Below are positions 16,734-25,803 of a stretch of 64,000 bases of DNA, piece by piece. Source of the stretch: Bog-473 sp963755495 (GTDB lineage: Bacteria; Actinomycetota; Acidimicrobiia; Acidimicrobiales; RAAP-2); contig CAVWJS010000006.1 of assembly GCA_963755495.1 (NCBI GenBank), positions 1,116,001 through 1,180,000 of the forward strand, in the 5' to 3' direction. The notes under the pieces are model-generated. The model made no database searches, was not told the DNA's origin, and worked only from the letters and a program-made list of their open reading frames with translations. Every line of letters begins with the position of its first letter. Within the stretch, counting starts at the first letter, position 1. The translations under genes were made by a program, and so were the position numbers.

Positions 16734-17446
16734 GAGCCGGCATCGCTTTGGGCTAAGTCACGCAGCTGTCCGCCCTCGAGGCGGTAGAGCGCGTCTGCGA
16801 TGGAAAGGACCGGGTCGACAAGAGGTGCCACGACGAGCACCGTCATACCTTTCGCTGCTCCGTCCACCACGATGGCATTCAGCGCATCGAGGCCTTCTGC
16901 ATCGAGCCCTCGAAAGGGCTCGTCGAGGATGAGGACCGCTGGCTCAACGAGCAGAGCTCGAGCAACCATGAGACGCTGGCGCTGACCGGTCGACATCTGC
17001 GCGACGCCGCCGAGGCACACATCCGTGATGTAAAGGGCATCGCAGATCGTCGTCGCACGTTCTGCGATCGTCCGTTGCGAAAGCCCGGCAATTCGGCCGA
17101 ACAGCTCCAGATTTTGGGAGCCGGTGAGCCTCCAATAGAGGCTGCGCTCGTTGGCGAAGCTGACGCCGATGGAACGACGGACACCCAGGCTCTGTTTCCG
17201 TACGTCATATCCGCCCACGCGCACGGAACCGGAATCCGGCGATATCACGGTGGCGAGAACCCTGACCAAGGTCGTCTTGCCTGTACCGTTCGCTCCCTCG
17301 ATCACCGCAATGCTGCCTTTCGGTACAGAGAGGTCGAGCGAATCCAAAATCAAGTGGTTGCGCAAGGTCTTCGAGAGTCCGACGACCTCAATACCGCCCA
17401 GCTGTTCTGCGGCGGAGGTCGAGCCCCGCTTGGCAAATCGTTTCAC
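16730..17446 (-). CDS. ABC transporter ATP-binding protein of the lasso operon
   Basis: A 238-residue ATPase: Walker A GANGTGKTT, a FANERSLYWRLTGSQNLELFG Q-loop region, signature MSTGQRQRL, Walker B VLILDEPF and D-loop RGLD. The His of the H-loop is not present: the expected TH position reads VVAPLVDP. This may slow hydrolysis or reflect a specialised subfamily. The start is GTG 17446, overlapping the upstream regulator stop as GTGA. It is translationally coupled to the permease downstream, so the two form one export complex. Confidence 0.88.
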   Translation of the reverse strand: MKRFAKRGSTSAAEQLGGIEVVGLSKTLRNHLILDSLDLSVPKGSIAVIEGANGTGKTTLVRVLATVISPDSGSVRVGGYDVRKQSLGVRRSIGVSFANERSLYWRLTGSQNLELFGRIAGLSQRTIAERATTICDALYITDVCLGGVAQMSTGQRQRLMVARALLVEPAVLILDEPFRGLDAEGLDALNAIVVDGAAKGMTVLVVAPLVDPVLSIADALYRLEGGQLRDLAQSDAGS

Positions 17447-18192
17447 CGAGGAACGCCGCCGCGGGGCGAAGGCGCCTGAGCTGGAGCGCCCCCCATGGCC
17501 AGGGCCACTGCTTGGGCCTGAGTCCGCACACCGAGTTTGTCGAAAATACGCGTCTTGTGATTCTCCACCGTCTTTGGTGCGATCCCGAGGTGATGGGCAA
17601 TGGCCTTCGTGCTGAGCCCGTCCGACATTGCCCCCAAAACCTCGAGCTCACGCGTGGTCAACTCAGAACCAAACACCTCATTAGTGCCCTTCCGGCGGGC
17701 GCGCCGCCAGTCAGCAGCTATCGCATTAACGACGTCCGGGGGAAGGTCGGCTCCTCCCACTGCGAGCGTGAGCACTGCTTGTGCCATCGCTTGAGGTGTT
17801 TGGTCGGTAGTCGTTATACCCGTGATACCCAGTTCCACCAGCTCGAGCATTCTGGCCGTGTCATGTCGTTCGGATACCAGCAAGATCCGAGTTCCCGTTT
17901 GGAGCAACGCTGGAGCGTAATACTCCATCACCCCATCGACGAGGAGCTCACCCACGACGACGACATCAGGCACATGAAGCTCGCAAAGAGCTACCGCCGA
18001 CTTACCCGAGCGAGTCTCGGCGACGACGTCCACTCGATTCTCCAACACCAATTTGAGAGCCTCATGTATGACGGCATGGTCATGCATGACGATCACTTTC
18101 GGCAGCCCAGAAGTGAATCTGCTCACCCCCATAGAAGGCTTGCGGTAGAAAGCGTTCGGAAACTCCTTGGCCGACGTGGCCAAATCGCTCAC
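17443..18192 (-). CDS. NarL/FixJ-type regulator with degenerate receiver (second in operon)
   Basis: A 249-residue protein with an N-terminal receiver-like domain (residues 30-145) and a C-terminal LuxR HTH (SELTTRELEVLGAMSDGLSTKAIAHHLGI...TVENHKTRIFDKLGV). The phospho-acceptor Asp is replaced: PDVVVVGELL has Gly (about residue 81) where Asp should stand. One acidic-pocket Asp remains in MHDHA. Phosphorylation by a kinase is therefore unlikely; it may act constitutively, bind a ligand or pair with the preceding paralogue. It starts with GTG 18192, overlapping the upstream stop as GTGA, and is coupled to the ABC ATPase gene. Confidence 0.85.
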   Translation of the reverse strand: MSDLATSAKEFPNAFYRKPSMGVSRFTSGLPKVIVMHDHAVIHEALKLVLENRVDVVAETRSGKSAVALCELHVPDVVVVGELLVDGVMEYYAPALLQTGTRILLVSERHDTARMLELVELGITGITTTDQTPQAMAQAVLTLAVGGADLPPDVVNAIAADWRRARRKGTNEVFGSELTTRELEVLGAMSDGLSTKAIAHHLGIAPKTVENHKTRIFDKLGVRTQAQAVALAMGGAPAQAPSPRGGVPR

Positions 18193-18809
18193 GAGGAGCC
18201 GAGCAAGCCATTGCGCATGGCAACGGTCAACGCGTGCGATTGATTCTGCACTCCCAGCTTTGTGAATAAGGTCCTTCTTCGGTTTTCAACCGTCTTGATA
18301 CTGATGCCGAGCCGTTCGGCGATCTGCGTGGTCGTGGAACCTTGACTGATGAGTGACAGAACCTGAAGTTCCCTCTGCGTAAGACTTTCCGGAGTCTTCC
18401 GTGTCACGGCAGGATCCATCTGACGGCTGGCATCCGTTCCGACGTCGTCAGCATGAAGTGCAACGAGAAACTCTCGGCTCGAGGAGGTTCGCGTCACATA
18501 GGTGACATGATCAGCCTTGCGATGGTGTCGGAACTCGTGCGGATAGTTTCCGACGAGAACGATGTCCGCATTCTCCGCCCGAAGTCGCTCGAGCATGCCG
18601 CTTACGTTCCAAGGGACGCCACCAGCCTCAAAAATGACGGCATCCATAGGCTCAGAGTGACAGACAATTTCAAGAGAAGCTTCATCTTCCACGGTCTCGG
18701 CGACCCGAAGGGTCGACGATGCCTCCAGCAGCAGACGGAGGGACTCCCTGAACATTCGTGATCGGTCCTGAATCGCGACCGTGTGTACGGCAATCGGCAT
18801 AGAAGCCAC
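18189..18809 (-). CDS. NarL/FixJ-type regulator with degenerate receiver (first in operon)
   Basis: About 206 residues from the GTG at 18809, which has a GAGGAGGG ribosome binding site; the frame is open to 18905. It has a receiver-like domain beginning IAVHTVAIQDRSRMFRESLRLLL and a LuxR HTH (ESLTQRELQVLSLISQGSTTTQIAERLGI...TVENRRRTLFTKLGV). At the acceptor site the sequence is DAVIFEAGGV, so Glu stands in place of Asp, which may mimic the phosphorylated state. No histidine kinase gene is nearby. It is the first gene of the lasso operon and overlaps its paralogue by 4 nt, so autoregulation of the operon is plausible. Confidence 0.83.
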   Translation of the reverse strand: MASMPIAVHTVAIQDRSRMFRESLRLLLEASSTLRVAETVEDEASLEIVCHSEPMDAVIFEAGGVPWNVSGMLERLRAENADIVLVGNYPHEFRHHRKADHVTYVTRTSSSREFLVALHADDVGTDASRQMDPAVTRKTPESLTQRELQVLSLISQGSTTTQIAERLGISIKTVENRRRTLFTKLGVQNQSHALTVAMRNGLLGSS

Positions 18810-19152
18810 TGCTGAGACGCCCTCCTCTCTCATCCGCTGTTTGAGGAATCGTATTGTAGGTCTGGGCCAAATTCGATTTTGGAACGACCATTGGCCGCTA
18901 CCCACGTCGACGGTTCGCTATCCGCCCGCAAGACGGCTGCTGTTCGGCTCTTTACGCCTTCGCTTTGGCACCTTCGCCAGCTGCCTGTTGGGCGGCGCCG
19001 GGTTTCATTGCGTTGCCATTTGGTGAATTTCGGGCGACCAACATGGCCGTGTGGGTTGCCTAAGAGTTGCCGTCTGGTGGAAGCAATCTCGAACCTGGCC
19101 ATTTCCATTGACATCAGTGGCGGATTCGACCAATGTTTTAGCTAACAACCGA
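18810..19152. promoter_or_regulatory. Divergent control region between the lasso operon and the GH16 gene
   Basis: This 340-bp stretch lies between the start of the lasso operon (leftward) and the c-di-GMP riboswitch of the GH16 gene (rightward). Both promoters should be here. No protein motif was recognised. I could not identify operators by eye. Confidence 0.45.
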
Positions 19153-19228
19153 AAAAGGCAAACCTCTCGTGAGAGGGGGACGCAAAGCCACGGAACTCTC
19201 CGAGTTAGCCGGGTCGCCGAAGTAGCCA
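19153..19228 (+). promoter_or_regulatory. c-di-GMP-I (GEMM) riboswitch upstream of the GH16 repeat gene
   Basis: The conserved aptamer blocks are present: GGCAAACC, the hairpin CCTCTC-GTGA-GAGGGG with a GNRA loop, GGACGCAAAGCCACGG, a second hairpin AACTC..GAGTT, and AGCCGGGTCGCCGA. The coding start at 19277 lies 57 nt after the first GCCGA. It is closely similar to the copy at 6609-6680, so both genes probably belong to one c-di-GMP regulon. The direction of control (on or off) cannot be read. Confidence 0.85.
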
Positions 19229-19276
19229 GCAATATTTCGCTCTTCCTCAGGCCACCTTCTCGGACTGAGGAGATGC

Positions 19277-20926
19277 ATGAGCGATATTGAGGGAAGCGGA
19301 CACACACGACGAACCTGGAGAGGCTGGCACATCGCTTCTGCCGTCGCGGCCTTCTGCTTGCTCGCCGGAACCGTGAGCCTCGTCGCATCTGCCTCAACTA
19401 CCGCGACCTCTGACTCTTCAACTACCGCAAACTCCAATTCCACGGCAGTGCTGTCCTCAGCGTACGGCGGCGGGCGCTTGATGGCCGCCGATCCAGACGG
19501 TGGATACTGGACGGTGAGCATCTTCGGGGTGATCACGAGTTACGACGGAGCGCCCCTGTTCGGCTCGCCCGTCGTTTCCGGCATTCGGCTGTCGCAACCG
19601 ATCGTCGGCATGGCGGCCACCCCTGACGGCGAAGGTTATTGGCTCGTGGCCAGTGATGGCGGCATCTTCAGTTTTGGCGACGCCAATTTCTACGGCTCAA
19701 CTGGTGCCATCCACCTCAACCAACCGATCGTGGGCATGGCGGCTACCCCGGACGGGCACGGCTATTGGCTCGTGGCCAGTGACGGAGGCATTTTCACCTT
19801 CGGTGACGCCGGCTTTTTCGGCTCTACCGGTGCCCTCCAACTCAATCAGCCGATCGTCGGCATGGCGGCGACCCTGACGGCGAAGGTTATTGGCTCATTG
19901 CCCACGACGGCGGCATCTTCACCTTCGGAGACGCCGGCTTCTACGGCTCAACCGGTGCCCTACATCTCAACCAACCAATCGTCGGATTAGCGCCGACACC
20001 CGACGGCGACGGCTATTGGCTGGTGGCAGCAGACGGTGGGATCTTTAGCTTCGGTGACGCTCAATTCTACGGATCGCTTGGTGGCAGCGGAAAGCAGATC
20101 CTCGGGATAATGGTCGAGCCCCAAATGTCCGGCTACACGCTGATCGAGACCGACGGGGTCGCCGATACGATCTCGGCGTGGACAACCCCCACCCCCCAGC
20201 CGACTACCACAACCACGCAGCCTCCCGCTCCAACGTCACGCCGCCAGCTGCAACCTCGACCGGGACTTCAACACCACCACAACCACGACAACCCCTTCAT
20301 CATTCGACTCCTCGTGGCAACTTGTTGGTGAGGATGATTTCAGTCAAGGAGCGTCGGACCCAAATTGGGATTTTTACTCGTCGAACATGGATTCGGACAA
20401 TGATTTTTCCAGCGATGAAGTAAACTTGACTCCCGGTCAGGCGAATGTATCGACGGCGGGCAGCTTGAGTGGAGGTATGTGTTGGTGCAATAACGCACCA
20501 GAATCCCTTTATGGCCGCTGGGAAGTTCGTGCAAAACTTGAAGGTAACTCGGATCAAACGCCGATCTTCATTATGTGGCCCACGTCCAACGATTGGCCCA
20601 TCGGTGGAGAAATCGATTGGGTTCAATCATTCTCGGACAACCTGTCTTCGCTTCTCTACTCTCTTCACTGGGGCGCAGACAACTCTCAGACCCACGAAGG
20701 AGCAACAGGCGACTTCTCCACCTGGCATACCTACACCCTGCAATGGGAGCCTGACGACATCACCGTATGGGTCGATGGTGTCCAGATCTTCCAGACCACG
20801 GATCCCTCGGAGATTCCGCAGGATCCAATGCTCCTAGCCGTACAGGCTTCTCCCGTACATGCCGCTATTGCGCCTGCCACCACCAGCACCATCGAAATCG
20901 CCTGGGTCAAGGTTTTCGCCCCCTGA
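19277..20926 (+). pseudogene. Secreted FGDA-repeat protein with C-terminal GH16 domain, frameshifted
   Basis: A signal-peptide-like N terminus (helix around residues 18-38) is followed by at least five repeats of the type GYWLVASDGGIFSFGDAxFYGS, a Thr/Pro linker and a glycoside hydrolase 16 domain (20387-20926). The frame breaks near 19872-19874, where ACCC stands instead of the ACCCC of the preceding repeat, and again in the linker (about 20215-20290), after which the GH16 frame is the original one. The GH16 active-site strand reads GGEIDWVQ: the nucleophile Glu and the Asp are present, but Gln stands where the acid/base Glu is expected. Likely a cell-surface polysaccharide-binding or -cleaving protein under c-di-GMP control. 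Confidence 0.75.
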
Positions 20927-20969
20927 GCAGAGAGCTCATCCGTCGCTGTCCGTCTAGCACTTGGAATCG

Positions 20970-21197
20970 CTATCGAAGGATCACGAATCGAGCCGTTACA
21001 ACAGCGATAAAGAGCAGTAGTGGGGGCACAACGAATAAGCCGATCCACCACCGGTAACGTGCACGGCGCCGATGACGCGGACGACGCCGATGGCGCCCCG
21101 TAGGCACAGCTTGGGATGCCTGGAAGATTACGAGAATTGCCAGCAACGGGAATACCACCGCGTAGGCAAGCGCGGTGTTTTCCACCAGTGATCGCAC
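20970..21197 (-). CDS. Small two-helix membrane protein
   Basis: A 75-residue protein: a helix at about 9-27 (LAYAVVFPLLAILVIFQAS), a strongly basic loop (RHRRRPRHRRRARYR) and a second helix at about 50-70. It overlaps the start of the next membrane protein only by one base and seems part of the same minus-strand unit. No family is recognised; function unknown. Confidence 0.45.
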   Translation of the reverse strand: MRSLVENTALAYAVVFPLLAILVIFQASQAVPTGRHRRRPRHRRRARYRWWIGLFVVPPLLLFIAVVTARFVILR

Positions 21198-21550
21198 TAC
21201 GCTCTCCTCAGGGAGTCTCCTGGTACCTGTGCAATATTAGAGAGCGTCGCGAGTATCAATCCGACACCAACGGTAACAGCTGGATGCCACCACTTGAGCT
21301 CCACCGCCCCCATACTTATCGCTATCCACAACGATATTCCGGTAGCTATTGTCAGAGCCGCAGAATAGCCGAAATCAGGCAAATTCAGCCACCCACAAAT
21401 CGCCCAACCACAACCAATGACCAGTGCGACCAGGATCAGTATCGGCCTGACAGGTGTATGAATGTCGGTGAGGACTACACAAGCAGCGGCGGTACATGTT
21501 AACGACAACACGACGTCAATTATCAGGTGCACCCTCACCACAGGAGGCAC
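21197..21550 (-). CDS. Small polytopic membrane protein
   Basis: A 117-residue protein with four hydrophobic segments (about 8-27, 34-55, 61-80, 88-106). No charged catalytic motif or family is recognised. It abuts the 75-residue membrane protein (20970-21197), and the pair follows a broken polytopic glycosyltransferase gene on the same strand, so all may have formed one operon. Function unknown. Confidence 0.45.
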   Translation of the reverse strand: MPPVVRVHLIIDVVLSLTCTAAACVVLTDIHTPVRPILILVALVIGCGWAICGWLNLPDFGYSAALTIATGISLWIAISMGAVELKWWHPAVTVGVGLILATLSNIAQVPGDSLRRA

Positions 21551-21649
21551 TCATTTCGAGGAGTCCGGCCGTGGTACTACTTTGAAGGACCATGGCAGTG
21601 GAGGTCCGGTGCCTCACCTGGACCACCCCTGTACTCAGGAGGCGGCGAA

Positions 21650-23329
21650 TCAATGCAGGCTCCCATCCGGGCGATGGCCCTCTAAGGCCAGGCCGTATTC
21701 ATATTGGCTCCGATCCAGAAGAATCCATCCATTCGGAGCCGAATTGATTAGTCCTTTGCGAAGAGCCTTATTGGAAAGGGCAGAGAGATCGCCCACGTCC
21801 TGAATGTTTAGAGAATTCAGATGGGTGAAGTAATAGGGATTATTCGAAATTACGTCTCTAGGAGAAGGGATCCAGCGGGTACATGGTTATTAATCCATGC
21901 GGCAGCTGCTACGTCGCCGGGGCCATAGCTTCGAAGCTTTCATTGCCGTATCGCGCTAGAGGGAATAGCGCCAGCAGCAGTCCGCCCAGAATGACGCATG
22001 CAAAATTGACAATCGAGAGGCGACTGGCCCGTCGATCAGGGAAGCAATCAGAACGGCGGCGGGAGCGAGGCTGAAGAGGAGAATTCTAAGGGCGACTTCA
22101 CCACCGTAACTAGTGGCGAGAGCTACGAATACCGGCGCGATCGCCAGTACTGCCAATGTCCATTGAGTCCGACCACGTCGCCACGACCACCAAAAGCCCA
22201 AGGCGGCACCCAGGAACGTGACTACCGACGCTGCAATCCTGGCGTGTTCAACAAGTAATCGTCCCGAGGGTACAGATTGAAGTCGGTCCCCAACACTCGA
22301 GTTTACGACGACCCCGACCTGGCCTACGCCTCCGAAAATCTGACTCAAATTGCCCAGCCAATAGACACGGCCCTGCCAGGACAACCAACCGAATGTCAAA
22401 ACCGCCGTGATCAACCAGAGGGTCTTCATCTTCGTGCGGCCTACCGCTGCAAGAGCAAACGGCACTACGCAAAGTGCGATCGGAGTGAACTGATGCGAGA
22501 CAACCGACGCCCCTACGAACAAGAGGATCAAGCCATACAGGGCCGAAGACATGGTGCGTCTCGTCGACGCGGGAGGTATCTCGGCTGGAAGTGCCCCCGA
22601 GCGGACCATCGAGAAATGTCCGAAGAAAATGCGTGCTGCGAACGTAATGGTGTGAAGAAGATGATTCGGCGAACAGTGGCCGGTTGCGAACCTCGAGAGC
22701 TGAATGATTTCAGAAGAACAGCGATGACGACCAAGTAGAGGAAGAAATCAACGCCCTGTGGCGAAAAGTAATCCTGGTCAATCCAGTTTCCAGCAAGAAA
22801 CAATGGCAGAACTAACCATCGGGCCCGTTCGGACCTCAAAGTGACGTTCGCGATCACTTTCAGAGGCAGCAAATAAGACAGGTTAAGGACGAGTGGCGCC
22901 CACCTTAAGAACCAGAGTGGAGAAACACCCATGGCCTGGCTCGCCATGCCGGCAGCAGAGAAGAGACCCGGCCATGAAAATCGTGCATCGACGAATGGCA
23001 ACGTATGGCCAGTGCGCGCAATTGCGCGGTGAATTCAGCGATGGCGTAGGCAGTGCTAAATCGCGGGAGCGCTTTCGGAAGCGGGAAGCGTTCCGTGCAG
23101 GATCAATGCGAATCCCAAGATGGTCAATACAATTGAGATGAGTCCTGGGTTTCTTTCGGCTCAGCTCTGATGCCAATGCGATGACCATCAACGCGAGAGC
23201 GATCCACCACACGCCCGGAAGGAGGGAGACCAATCCAGTCTCGGAGCCGAATACGGATGGATTCTGGGAACACTCCAGATCCAAAGGACTAGACCACCTA
23301 GGACAAGAGTGCTGGTCGACCACGGCCAC
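21650..23329 (-). pseudogene. Polytopic membrane glycosyltransferase-like protein, several frameshifts
   Basis: Pieces in different frames line up as one protein of about 560 residues. They are helices near 23230 (GVWWIALALMVIALASEL), then FVDARFSWPGLFSAAGMAS, NWIDQDYFSPQGVDFFLYLV, helices to SYGGEVALRILLFSLAPAAV, and a soluble end VISNNPYYFTHLNSLNIQDV with a stop at 21650-21652. The DYFSPQ and SYGGE motifs recur in actinobacterial multi-spanning proteins resembling GT-C glycosyltransferases. At least four frame changes are needed (for example near 22990, 22600, 21920 and 21850). Motif conservation across breaks argues for indel errors in the sequence or very recent decay. Confidence 0.6.
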
Positions 23330-23715
23330 AAAATTAATTTCTTGAGTGTGGGAGCGAGAGATGAAAGACCCGGGATGGCCAGCTGAGCGGATCGGGCGGC
23401 CTATTTCTTGGGACGACGACGGTGGGCCCTGGGTTCAGGGCGAGCACCCTCGCCCGCCCCTCCCTCGCGCTGAAGTGAGATCGGAGGGGGCGGTGAAGGT
23501 CGGCACGTCGAGTTTGGGCACTGACCGGACGCTCCTGTCCATCCTCCATTCTGTCATTACACGACAGCAAGAGGGCAATCAGCTAGTACGGTGAGATGTT
23601 ACTTGCCGAAGGTCCTTTTGGTCGAGTGACACCGACGTGTTCTTATTGAAGGATAGGGCTGAACAAGGTAACTTTGCCCGGGTGAACAGGCTCGGAGGAT
23701 GGGCCACTTCGGAAG
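23330..23715. other. Intergenic region between divergent broken genes
   Basis: No supported gene. The region separates the membrane glycosyltransferase-like gene (leftward) from the NTP_transf_5 gene (rightward) and should contain their promoters. Confidence 0.4.
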
Positions 23716-24838
23716 ATGGGTCCGGCAGCTCGTTGGTGTCTTTTAGCGGGAGTCATAAACAACGAGGGATCGCCGCCGGCTGTTGCTGATTTTGCCCGAG
23801 AGGCAGACATTCTCGTTCAAGAAGGGCTTGCATCAGTCGCTGACCAAGCTTTAATCGGCGACGCTGCTCATGCGGACCAACCCTACCTCAAGACATTTCG
23901 GTACGCCGCACTTGTCGCTCAAATGAAGTCGATGGCGGCTGAGGTCGTCGGAGTGCAAGTCCTCGTTGGCCTCAATGATGCTGGAATCTCGACGGCTATT
24001 GTCAAAGGCCCTTCAATGGCCCGATACCACCCCTTAGGGTGGCCCCGACCTTTCGTAGACATCGATGTGCTGGTGTCAATACCGATTTTCCCCCGCGATT
24101 TCTCTAGCAGAGGAAGCGGGTTTCGGGCACTCTGAGCGGTCTATACCGCAATGGTCGTGGTTCGATTCCTTGTGTCGAGAAGGAATCAATCTACATTCGC
24201 CTGGTGGCGGGAACATTGATCTCCATCACCACCTTCCACCTTGGGCCATTGGGTCAAATGTAAGCGTTCGCGACATTATCAATCGATCAGAGCCTCAACG
24301 ACTCTGTGGCGCTGCCGTAAATTACGCTTCAGCAAGGGACCAGATTCTCGTCGCTGCCCTGCATATATTGAATGATCTATGGAAGGGGAAGATGGGTCTA
24401 GCGTCATGGAGGGACTTCATCGTCCTCACCAAATGGCTCGGCGAGGGTGAGGCGCGGGCCGCCTTCAGAAGCTCGAACATCGGCTGGCTGTTCGAGCTCT
24501 TGGCTTCGAATCTCCATGACAATGTGCCCGAAGCCGACGTTCAGTCGCTCAACCCTCGATTCGTGCCGCCCCTCGCCCCACGGCTGCGAATAGCGGCTCT
24601 GGGCTGGACCAACGACTCGCCCGCTGTTCGACATCGGTTGGCCTGGGCCACGCGCCTCCCGATACTGAACGCATGCGCCTTTCTTGCCGGCACGGCCTTC
24701 CCTTCGAACGAGTACATCCGATCACGACATGGCACCTTGGCTAACTACTGGAAGCGGGGGTGGCGAGAGACTCTCTCCACCGCATCCGGGTCCGATTTCA
24801 GGATGACGACCGTGGACGACTACGAACCTGAAAGTTGA
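23716..24838 (+). pseudogene. NTP_transf_5-type nucleotidyltransferase family protein, one frameshift
   Basis: The first part ends in AIVKGPSMARYHP...RPFVDIDVLVS, the KGxxLAxxxY...RxxxDIDLLV pattern of the uncharacterised nucleotidyltransferase family PF14907. After a frame change near 24087-24100 it continues AISLAEEAGFGHSE and INLHSPGGGNIDLHHHL, which fits the second half of the domain, followed by a helical C terminus. Joined, the protein would have about 370 residues. Members of this family are often found near lasso peptide and polysaccharide genes; here the lasso operon is 5 kb away and glycan genes adjoin. Substrate unknown. The 3' end overlaps the convergent GT2 gene by 19 bp. Confidence 0.65.
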
Positions 24839-25783
24839 AGTGCCAGCCGACCTGCGACATTGCCAGCGGCGGCCAGCGCTACGGCAATCACCAAGACGGC
24901 AAACCGGCTAAGCCCACGTGCATCCCCGCGGAATAGATCCCGCATGGATTGCCATGCACTCTGTCGGAGCGATCGTAAGACAAATGTCACGTCAGCGTCC
25001 ATGTTCGCGGCTGCACCCATGTTACGAAATGCCCTGACTTTTCCCATATTTACAAAAAAACATCGACGCCAAAGATAGCCCCACCTGACCCGTTCAGCGC
25101 CGACGTGGTGGTACACGATAGCCCGAGGTTCCATCAAGAGGAGCTGACCGGTACCTTGAGCAAGGAGTCGATGACACATATCCATATCGTCGTGGTCGTC
25201 CGAGTGGAACCCCCCGATAGACTCAAGGGCGCCCCTACGCACCGACATTGATGCTCCGATAAGTCGCTTCACCGAACTCAACTCATGCGGCAGTCCCGCG
25301 TAGTAGCAACCAAACACCCAGTCGAGTTGAGGTGGAAACCATGAGGGTCGATACGTTTCAAACACTGGAAGCGGTGCCCCTCCGACGGCAACGACCTCCG
25401 TCCGCCGATACGGATCGACGAGGAACTTCAACCAGTCCACGTGTGCGGCGGCGTCATCATCCAAGAACGCGACGATTTCTCCAGACGTGCTCTCAACAGC
25501 GGTGTTACGAGCGCTTCCGAGTCGTCCGTCATACTTGTTCTGGAGAACCGTGATCGGAGTGGTCGAGGTACCTCCGGAAACACCCCACTTTGCCCTGCAT
25601 CTTTGCGTCAAATTCTGGATTGTGATCGACACACACGATCAGCTCGGAAGCCGGAAAGGACTGCAAGAGCACCGAGTTGACTGCACTCGCGAGAAAGTCC
25701 CAACGCTCCTCCGTATATGCGCAGATCACGACCGACACCCGTATGTCGGAATGGGAGGGCACGCTGTTGTCTGTAATCGTCAA
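24820..25783 (-). pseudogene. GT2 family glycosyltransferase, one frameshift
   Basis: It starts VSVVICAYTEERWDFLASAVNSVLLQS, a GT-A N terminus with ELIVCVDHNP. After a frame change it continues KYDGRLGSARNTAVESTSGEIVAFLDDDAAAHVDW, with DDD as the metal site, GASMSVRRGALESIGGF, DDMDMCHRLLAQG, and a hydrophobic C-terminal segment near residue 300. Removing one base from the CCCC at 25583-25586 (plus strand) rejoins the halves as GKVGVSGGT. Such enzymes elongate surface glycans; the C-terminal helix suggests membrane attachment. Specificity unknown. Confidence 0.8.
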
Positions 25784-25803
25784 GTGGGTCGCTTTCGCCT
25801 GAG

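Noticed and set aside
24140..24180. GTGGTTCGATTCC resembling a tRNA T-loop
   Set aside because: No acceptor stem or anticodon arm fits around it; it lies in the NTP_transf_5 coding sequence.
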